Assembly (NCBI RefSeq): GCF_946480385.1
Contig: NZ_CAMLJP010000008.1
Coordinates: 32,423 to 96,422 of the forward strand
Source of the DNA: an uncultured Azospirillum sp.
Lineage (GTDB): Bacteria; Pseudomonadota; Alphaproteobacteria; Azospirillales; Azospirillaceae
DNA length: 64,000 nucleotides
Reading direction: 5' to 3'
The notes under the pieces were generated by a model. That model was not told where the DNA came from and ran no database searches. It saw only the letters and a list, made by a program, of their open reading frames with translations. Shown in pieces: positions 58,200-64,000 of the stretch (position 1 is its first letter; every line of letters starts with the position of its first letter). The translations under genes were made by a program, and so were the position numbers.

Positions 58200-58892
58200 A
58201 TGACTGTCACCGCCGAAACCGACCTCTACGCGCCCGTCAAAGCCTTTCTCGAAGCCCAGGGCTATGACGTGAAGGCGGAGATCCACGGCTGCGATCTCGT
58301 CGCCACGCGCGGGGCCGAGCCGCCGGTGATCGTCGAACTGAAAAAGCGCTTCACGCTCGACCTCGTGCTGCAGGGGGTGGACCGGCTGGCGATCAGCGAC
58401 AGCGTTTATCTCGCCGTGCCGCAGCCGGGGCGCAAGGCCACCGGCCCGTCTCCACTGGACGGTGACGTGAAGAAGCTCTGTCGCCGGCTGGGTCTCGGCC
58501 TGCTGATGGTCGATCCGGGGTTGGCGGAGGGGCAGCGTGTCACCGTGCTGCTCGATCCCGTCCCCTATACCCCGCGCAAGGACAAGAAGCGCACGCACCG
58601 CCTGCTGGGTGAGCATGCCCGTCGGGTCGGCGATCCCAATCGTGGCGGCTCCACCCGTGTCGCCATCGTCACCGCCTATCGCCAGGACGCGCTGCGCATC
58701 GCCCGCATGCTGCGCAACGGACCGCTGACCGTCGCGGCGCTACGCAAGGCGGGGGCGCCGAAGGATGTCGGGGCGATGCTGCTGCGCAACGTCTATGGCT
58801 GGTTCGAGCGGGTCGGGCGCGGCACCTACGGCCTGACCCCGGCGGGCGTGCAGGGGGTCGAGGCGTTCGCCCACGCGCTGGCCGAGGGGTGA
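58200..58892 (+). CDS. DUF2161 family protein (PD-(D/E)XK nuclease-like)
   Basis: 230 residues. TDLYAPVKAFLEAQGYDVKAEIHGCDLVATRG, then VIVELKKRFTLDLVLQGVDRL is the E-x-K core of a PD-(D/E)XK nuclease fold, and the C-terminal 100 residues (RIARMLRNGPLTVAALRKAGAPKDVGAMLLRNVYGWFERVGRGTYGL) look like a winged-helix. Annotated elsewhere as DUF2161 'phosphodiesterase'; activity is not established. GAGAGG six bases before ATG 58200 comes from the inverted repeat's arm. Its place behind the mutase is not explained by function. Confidence 0.8.
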   Translation: MTVTAETDLYAPVKAFLEAQGYDVKAEIHGCDLVATRGAEPPVIVELKKRFTLDLVLQGVDRLAISDSVYLAVPQPGRKATGPSPLDGDVKKLCRRLGLGLLMVDPGLAEGQRVTVLLDPVPYTPRKDKKRTHRLLGEHARRVGDPNRGGSTRVAIVTAYRQDALRIARMLRNGPLTVAALRKAGAPKDVGAMLLRNVYGWFERVGRGTYGLTPAGVQGVEAFAHALAEG

Positions 58893-58958
58893 CACCCCGC
58901 ACCGCCAAGCCTATGATCGGTACCGCAAATCCATAATCACATCAGGCTGGAGCCCGCT

Positions 58959-59585
58959 TTGTCGGACTACATCAGCAATCTCGTCGTCTTTTTCGTCGTC
59001 GTCGATCCGCCGGGGCTGGTGCCGCTGTTCATCGCGCTGACCCGTGGTTTCGACGACCGCCACAAGCGGATCATCGCGTTGCGAGGCACCGCCATCGCCT
59101 TCGTGGTGCTGGTCTTCTTCGCCTATTTCGGCAAGGTCGTCCTACAGACCCTGTCCATCGAGATGCCGGCCTTCCGCATCGCCGGCGGCGCGCTGCTGTT
59201 CTGGATCGCCTTCGAGATGCTGTTCGCCAAGCGCTCCGAGCGCAAGGAGCGCGCCACCGGCGAGGCGATGACCGACGAGGACGCGCACGACATCGCCGTC
59301 TTCCCGCTGGCGGTGCCGCTGATCGCCGGGCCGGGCGCCATCACCTCCATCCTGCTGCTGATGGATCGCGTCGGCACCACGGTGGCGGGGCAGGTCAGCG
59401 TTCTGGGCGCGGCGGCGACGGTGATCGGCGGGGTGACGCTGATCCTGCTGGGCGCCGACTGGGTCGGGCGGCTGCTGGGCCGCACGGTGATCCACACGGT
59501 CAGCCGCGTTCTGGGCATCGTGCTGGCCGCACTGGCCGCGCAGACGGTGATTTCCGGCATCACCGCAGTCTATCCACCACATTGA
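58959..59585 (+). CDS. MarC family integral membrane protein
   Basis: 208 residues, starting at a TTG with GGAG seven bases upstream; no better ATG precedes the conserved sequence. Six transmembrane helices are expected: NLVVFFVVVDPPGLVPLFIALT, FVVLVFFAYFGKVVL, RIAGGALLFWIAFEMLF, FPLAVPLIAGPGAITSILLL, LGAAATVIGGVTLILLGADWV, VLGIVLAALAAQTVISGI. This is MarC/NAAT family; the transport substrate is unknown. It stands alone ahead of the cydAB promoter region. Confidence 0.87.
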   Translation: MSDYISNLVVFFVVVDPPGLVPLFIALTRGFDDRHKRIIALRGTAIAFVVLVFFAYFGKVVLQTLSIEMPAFRIAGGALLFWIAFEMLFAKRSERKERATGEAMTDEDAHDIAVFPLAVPLIAGPGAITSILLLMDRVGTTVAGQVSVLGAAATVIGGVTLILLGADWVGRLLGRTVIHTVSRVLGIVLAALAAQTVISGITAVYPPH

Positions 59586-59794
59586 TTGGCCGCCCCACTG
59601 ACAAAATCGTCCAAAGGGGCAGTGCCGGCCGGCCGGCGCATCCTCGCTACCGCTTCCCGTAGTCCGGCTTAAGCCCGAAAGACTAGTCCCCTTTCCGGCC
59701 CAATCACTCATCCTACATGGGGTCTTGCCACAGCCGCGCCGGGTCCCGCCCGGCGTAAGGCTTCCCACGCGCCCAAACAAAAGAGGCGGCGGCC

Positions 59795-61192
59795 ATGGAC
59801 CTCGATCCATTGATCCTGTCGCGAATCCAGTTCGCGTTCACGATCTCCTTCCACATCCTGTTCCCCAGCTTCACAGTGGGACTTGCCTGCTGGATCGCGC
59901 TGTTGGAGGCGCTGTGGGTGGGCACCGGCAAGGGCATCTACCGCAGCCTGTCGGAGTTCTGGACCCGCATCTTCGCGCTGTCCTTCGGCTTGGGCGTGGT
60001 GTCGGGCATCGTGATGTCCTATCAGTTCGGCACCAACTGGAGCCGCTGGTCCGACACCGTGGGCAACGTCCTTGGTCCGCTGATCCAGTACGAGGTCGTC
60101 ACCGCCTTCTTCCTGGAGGCCGCCTTCCTCGGCATCCTGCTGTTCGGGCGCGACCGGGTGCCGCGCGGCATCCATCTGATGGCGGCCTGTCTGGTGGCGC
60201 TGGGCACGCTGCTGTCGTCCTTCTGGATCCTGTCGGCCAACAGCTGGATGCACACCCCGGCCGGCTTCGAGATCCGGGATGGCCGTTACTTCGTCACCGA
60301 CTGGTGGCAGGTGGTGTTCAACCCGTCCTTCCCCTATCGCCTCGCCCACATGGTGACGGCGATGTTCCTGACCACCAGCTTCGTCGTCGCCGGCATCAGC
60401 GCCTTCTATCTGCTGAAGCGCCGGCATTTCGACCATGCGAAGCTGGGGCTCAGCATGGCGCTCGCCCTCATCACCGTTCTGGCGCCCTTGCAGATTTTCC
60501 TCGGCGATGAGCATGGGCTGAATACGCTGGAGCATCAGCCGGCCAAGATCGCCGCGATGGAAGGCAATTGGGAAGGGGGACCGCGCGCGCCGCTGGTGCT
60601 GTTCGCCATCCCCGACGTGGAGAAGGAGACCAACCATCTGGAGGTCGGCATCCCCGCCCTGTCCAGCCTGATCCTGACCCACGACTTCAACGGCACTGTG
60701 CCCGGCCTGAAGCAGTTCCCGGCCGACGAGCGGCCCGATCCGCGTATCATCTTCTGGACCTTCCGCCTGATGGTCGGCATCGGCCTCTTGATGCTGACGG
60801 TGGCGGTGGTTCATCTGGTGCTCCGCTTCCGCGGCCGGCTGTACAACAGCGACTGGTTCTACCGCATTCTGGTCGGCTGCATGCCCATTGGCTTCGTCGC
60901 CATCCTGGCCGGCTGGTTCACCACAGAGATCGGGCGCCAGCCCTGGGTCGTCTACGGCCACCTGCGCACGGCCGACGCGGTGACGCCGTCGCTGACGACG
61001 GGGGCGGCGTTGATCTCGCTGCTGTCCTTCGTCGTCGCCTACACCATCATCTATGGCGCCGGCACCTATTACCTGATCCGCCTGCTGCGCACCGGCCCGA
61101 CCCACATCCACGACGCGCCCCAGCCGCCGGAGGCGCAGAGCCCGAAGCGGCCGCTGTCGGCCACCGACCAGTCCCTCGAAGCGGCGGAGTAA
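59795..61192 (+). CDS. cydA: Cytochrome bd-type quinol oxidase subunit I (cyanide-insensitive type)
   Basis: 465 residues, nine transmembrane helices. RIQFAFTISFHILFPSFTVG holds the heme b595 His near residue 20; WSRWSDTVGNVLGPLIQYEVVTAFFLEAAFLGILLFG and EHQPAKIAAMEGNWEGGPRAPLVLFAIPD are typical. The short Q-loop (about 270-320) places it in the CIO (CioA) branch, without the long insert of E. coli CydA. It oxidises ubiquinol and reduces O2 without pumping, useful at low oxygen. cydB follows after five bases. No FNR box was recognised in the 209-base upstream gap. Confidence 0.95.
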   Translation: MDLDPLILSRIQFAFTISFHILFPSFTVGLACWIALLEALWVGTGKGIYRSLSEFWTRIFALSFGLGVVSGIVMSYQFGTNWSRWSDTVGNVLGPLIQYEVVTAFFLEAAFLGILLFGRDRVPRGIHLMAACLVALGTLLSSFWILSANSWMHTPAGFEIRDGRYFVTDWWQVVFNPSFPYRLAHMVTAMFLTTSFVVAGISAFYLLKRRHFDHAKLGLSMALALITVLAPLQIFLGDEHGLNTLEHQPAKIAAMEGNWEGGPRAPLVLFAIPDVEKETNHLEVGIPALSSLILTHDFNGTVPGLKQFPADERPDPRIIFWTFRLMVGIGLLMLTVAVVHLVLRFRGRLYNSDWFYRILVGCMPIGFVAILAGWFTTEIGRQPWVVYGHLRTADAVTPSLTTGAALISLLSFVVAYTIIYGAGTYYLIRLLRTGPTHIHDAPQPPEAQSPKRPLSATDQSLEAAE

Positions 61193-61197
61193 GCCCG

Positions 61198-62217
61198 ATG
61201 CAGGAAATTGCGGAAGGAAGCCTGCTGACCCTGATCTGGGTCGGGATCGTCGGCTTCGCGGTGTTCATGTATGTGCTGATGGACGGCTTCGACCTCGGTA
61301 TCGGCATCCTCTACCCCTTCGCCCCGACGGAGGAGGACCGCGACACCATGATGAACACGGTGGCGCCGGTCTGGGACTTCAACGAGACCTGGCTGGTGCT
61401 GGGCGGAGCCGGGCTGTTCGCGGCCTTTCCCATCGCCTATGCGGTGGTTCTGCCAGCGATGTATCTGCCGCTGCTGGTCATGCTGATAGCCCTGATCTTC
61501 CGCGGCGTCGCCTTCGAGTTCCGCTTCAAGGCGCGGGCGGGGCGGCATTGGTGGAACCGTTCCTTCTTTCTCGGCTCGCTGCTGGCGACCTTCGCGCAGG
61601 GGGTCGTGCTGGGGTCCTTCATCCAGGGGATTCCGGTGTACGAGAGGCAGTTCGTCGGCGGCATGCTGCACTGGTTGTCGCCCTTCAGCCTGTTCTGCGG
61701 GGTGGCGCTGGTGGTGGGCTATGCGCTGCTGGGAGCGACATGGCTGATCTGGCGGACCATCGGGCCGTTGCAGGACTGGTGCTTCCGCATGGCGCGGCTG
61801 CTGATGCTGGTGGTTCTGGCCGGTGTGGCGGTGGTCAGCCTGTGGACGCCCTTCCTGCTGCCAGAGATCGCCGCGCGCTGGTTCTCCATGCCCAACCTGA
61901 TCTTCCTGTCGCCGGTGCCCATCCTCACGGCGGTGCTGGCCGTCGCCCTGTGGCGGGCCATCGACAAAAGCCGGGATGTGGCGCCCTTCGTGCTGTCGAT
62001 GGCGCTGTTCGGCCTGTCCTATCTCGGCCTCGCCATCAGCCTGTGGCCGCACCTGATCCCGCCGGGCGTCACCGTGTGGGAGGCGGCGGCCCCGCCGGAA
62101 ACGCAGGTGTTCCTGCTGGTCGGCATGGCCTTCCTGATCCCGGCGATCCTGGGCTACACCGCCTATTCCTACTGGATCTTCCGCGGAAAGGTGACGGGCG
62201 CCTTCGGTTACCATTGA
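61198..62217 (+). CDS. cydB: Cytochrome bd-type quinol oxidase subunit II
   Basis: 339 residues, about eight to nine helices. WVGIVGFAVFMYVLMDGFDLGIGILYPF, NTVAPVWDFNETWLVLGGAGLFAAFPIAYAVVL, FRGVAFEFRFKA and a C-terminal FLIPAILGYTAYSYWIFRGKV are CydB signatures. Partner of the CydA upstream. No small CydX-like frame follows. Confidence 0.95.
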   Translation: MQEIAEGSLLTLIWVGIVGFAVFMYVLMDGFDLGIGILYPFAPTEEDRDTMMNTVAPVWDFNETWLVLGGAGLFAAFPIAYAVVLPAMYLPLLVMLIALIFRGVAFEFRFKARAGRHWWNRSFFLGSLLATFAQGVVLGSFIQGIPVYERQFVGGMLHWLSPFSLFCGVALVVGYALLGATWLIWRTIGPLQDWCFRMARLLMLVVLAGVAVVSLWTPFLLPEIAARWFSMPNLIFLSPVPILTAVLAVALWRAIDKSRDVAPFVLSMALFGLSYLGLAISLWPHLIPPGVTVWEAAAPPETQVFLLVGMAFLIPAILGYTAYSYWIFRGKVTGAFGYH

Positions 62218-62274
62218 GCGGGCGGGGCGCCCCGGCCTAAAAGGGGCTCCGTCGTCAGGGAGGAGGGCTCGGCC

Positions 62275-62934
62275 ATGGACATCGACATCAGCTTTGCGGA
62301 GGCCGTGCTGCGCCGCGGTGCCGGCCTGCTGGAAGCGGAAGCGGGTGAAGCGGGCACCGATCCCTTTGCCGTGCTGGCCCGTCTGCTGGCCGCCGCGGCG
62401 GCGACCGACGCCCCGCTGGTGGTGCTGAGCGAGGGCGGCAGCCACCCCGCCCTGTTCGACGAGGCCAACCGCCGGGCGTCGGAGCCGCTGACTGCCCGTC
62501 TCGCCGGCCTCGCCGCCACCCGACAGAGCGAGCGCGCCGCGATGTACGAGTTCGACGGGACCGGCCCGCTGACCGGCAACCGCATCGTCGCCGCCCTGCT
62601 GCGGCCGGAGGACCGGCCCGACCTGCTGCATGTCTACATCGCCGTCGGCCGCCTGCGCGGGGGCGAGGCGCAGATCACCGTGCCGCCCGCCCTGCTGCGC
62701 TTCGACGCCGCGGCGCTGGGCCAGACGCTGGGGCTGCTGGGCGACGCGGTGTCGCGCAGCGCGAACGCCGCCACCGCCGCACTGGCCCATGCCGCCGCCA
62801 TCCTGCCGATGGAAGGCCATGAGGAAGGCGGCATGCCGGCGGCCCTGCTGGACCTCTACTGGCATGCGCTGACGCTGGCGTCCGTTCGCGCCGCTGGCGG
62901 ATTGGCGACGATGACGCCGGAGGGGAGTGCGTAA
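62275..62934 (+). CDS. Unrecognised Ala-rich protein
   Basis: 219 residues from MDIDISFAEAVLRRGAGLLEAEAGEAG, behind a strong GGAGGAGG. Alternating helical and strand regions (APLVVLSEGGSHPALFDEAN, LLHVYIAVGRLRGGEAQITVPPALLRF) are seen, without signal peptide or membrane segment. No family recognised. The gap after cydB is 57 bases, so it could be the last gene of that operon. Confidence 0.65.
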   Translation: MDIDISFAEAVLRRGAGLLEAEAGEAGTDPFAVLARLLAAAAATDAPLVVLSEGGSHPALFDEANRRASEPLTARLAGLAATRQSERAAMYEFDGTGPLTGNRIVAALLRPEDRPDLLHVYIAVGRLRGGEAQITVPPALLRFDAAALGQTLGLLGDAVSRSANAATAALAHAAAILPMEGHEEGGMPAALLDLYWHALTLASVRAAGGLATMTPEGSA

Positions 62935-63044
62935 GCGCCCTCTTTTGCAAATCGTTTGAAACTCTTTCCCCTGCTGCCGATCTGGTGACAGAGTCGACGT
63001 CGGTGAAATACTGCGTCACATCGTCACCATCCTCGGGAGCAGCC

Positions 63045-64000
63045 ATGCGCCAGCGCCTCCGCTTCTATCTCGGCGACGAGCTTCGGGAGATCGACGCGGT
63101 CGATCCGACCCTGACGGTGCTCGACTGGCTGCGGCTGTCGGAACGGCGGGTCGGCACCAAGGAAGGCTGTGCGGAGGGCGATTGCGGTGCCTGCACCGTG
63201 GTGGTCGGGCGGCTGGACGGCGATACGGTGCGCTACGAGGCGGTGAACGCCTGCATCCGCTTTCTCGCCACACTGGACGGCTGCCGCCTTCTGACAGTGG
63301 AGCATCTGAAGGGGCCGGACGGAGCGTTGCATCCGGTGCAGCAGGCGATGGTCGATTGCCACGGCTCGCAATGCGGCTTCTGCACCCCGGGCTTCGTCAT
63401 GTCGCTGCTGGCGCTGTACCTGAACGAGGAGCGGCCGGACGGGCAGCGCATCGACGACGCGCTGGCCGGGAATCTCTGCCGCTGCACCGGTTATGAGCCG
63501 ATCGTCCGCGCCGCCCATGCCATGTACGGCATCGGCGACCGCGCCACCGACCGTTTCGCCGACCGGGCGGCCTGGGTGGAAAAGCTGAAGGTTCTGCGCG
63601 ACGAGGAGATCCTCAGCGTCGGCGCCGGCGGGCGCCGCTTCCTGGCTCCGGCCACCGTGCCACAGCTGGCGCAGCTTCTGCTCGACAACCCCGGCGCCAC
63701 CATCGTGGCGGGGGCGACCGATGTCGGGCTGTGGGTGACCAAGTTCCAGCGCGTGCTGGCGACCGTCATCTACACCGGCCGGGTCCGCGCCCTGCGGCGG
63801 ATCGAGGATCGCGGCGATGCGCTGGTGATCGGCGCCGGCGTCACCTACAGCGACGCGGCGGAGCGGATCGCGGCACTCTATCCCGATTTCGGCGAGTTGA
63901 TCCGCCGCATCGGGGCGGAGCAGGTGCGCAACATGGGCACCATCGGCGGCAACATCGCCAACGGCTCCCCCATCGGCGACACGCCGCCGGCGCTGATCGC
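63045..64000 (+). CDS. xdhA: Xanthine dehydrogenase small subunit XdhA, partial
   Basis: 318 complete codons; the gene runs off the right edge. The N-terminal 2Fe-2S domain has Cys42, Cys47, Cys50 (GCAEGDCGACT), and the second cluster domain has CGFCTPGF and CRCTGYEP. The FAD-binding domain then begins (IVAGATDVGLWVTKFQR, GAEQVRNMGTIGGNIANGSPIGDTPPALI). It passes electrons from the molybdenum subunit (expected downstream as xdhB) to NAD+ in purine catabolism. Start chosen at MRQRLRFYLG. Confidence 0.95.
   Translation, partial: MRQRLRFYLGDELREIDAVDPTLTVLDWLRLSERRVGTKEGCAEGDCGACTVVVGRLDGDTVRYEAVNACIRFLATLDGCRLLTVEHLKGPDGALHPVQQAMVDCHGSQCGFCTPGFVMSLLALYLNEERPDGQRIDDALAGNLCRCTGYEPIVRAAHAMYGIGDRATDRFADRAAWVEKLKVLRDEEILSVGAGGRRFLAPATVPQLAQLLLDNPGATIVAGATDVGLWVTKFQRVLATVIYTGRVRALRRIEDRGDALVIGAGVTYSDAAERIAALYPDFGELIRRIGAEQVRNMGTIGGNIANGSPIGDTPPALI

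Overview
The window is about 70% GC over most of its length and reads as a chromosomal or chromid segment of an alphaproteobacterium, most like Azospirillum or a close Rhodospirillales relative. The support is the fbc-type petABC operon, an ScfR/pccB/pccA/methylmalonyl-CoA mutase locus, a CIO-type cytochrome bd oxidase, hemF, and a TssL with a C-terminal OmpA domain. The genus is an inference from gene content. I saw no rRNA, tRNA, CRISPR array, integrase or insertion sequence.

Layout. 1-11.5 kb: a Na+/H+ antiporter with a cyclic-nucleotide-binding tail (cut by the left edge), an OmpA-like protein, a LysR regulator divergent from ClpB, an unknown Cys-rich membrane protein, an SDR, the overlapping pabB-pabC pair and a GyrI-like protein. 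11.5-31.8 kb: a type VI secretion (T6SS) accessory region. It opens with a caspase-like peptidase divergent from a glycine-zipper lipoprotein and a WD40-caspase protein. The operon tssL-tssM-tagF-vgrG-DUF4123-tagH-ppkA and a secreted or membrane-anchored S33-type hydrolase follow. The sheath, baseplate, Hcp and ClpV genes are not here and must lie elsewhere. The caspase protein and the PpkA kinase appear to end in the same DUF4384-like domain, which suggests one regulatory circuit of FHA, kinase and caspase around the T6SS.

31.8-36.8 kb: a compositionally distinct island (about 55-57% GC in sampled lines) with three tightly linked, unrecognised genes behind an AT-rich region carrying a perfect 7-bp dyad. 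The last gene has a PIN-like acidic signature followed by a long all-helical C-terminus. This is the best candidate for an undescribed system, possibly a conflict or defence module.

36.8-50.4 kb: mostly housekeeping. It holds a LysR regulator divergent from a WrbA quinone reductase and a glutathionyl-hydroquinone reductase, small unknown proteins, a HAMP-SpoIIE phosphatase, topoisomerase IB, trmL-hemF, petABC with a clear terminator, a DUF924 protein and a kinase-like response regulator. 50.4-58.9 kb: propionyl-CoA catabolism, with scfR divergent from pccB-pccA and then methylmalonyl-CoA mutase. The divergent promoter region has a near-match to the ScfR-type TTTGCAAA-N4-TTTGCAAA operator. A large inverted repeat and a DUF2161 protein follow. 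58.9-64 kb: a MarC family protein, cydAB (CIO type), an unknown protein, and the start of xdhA, cut by the right edge.

No gene-free stretch exceeds 300 bases.
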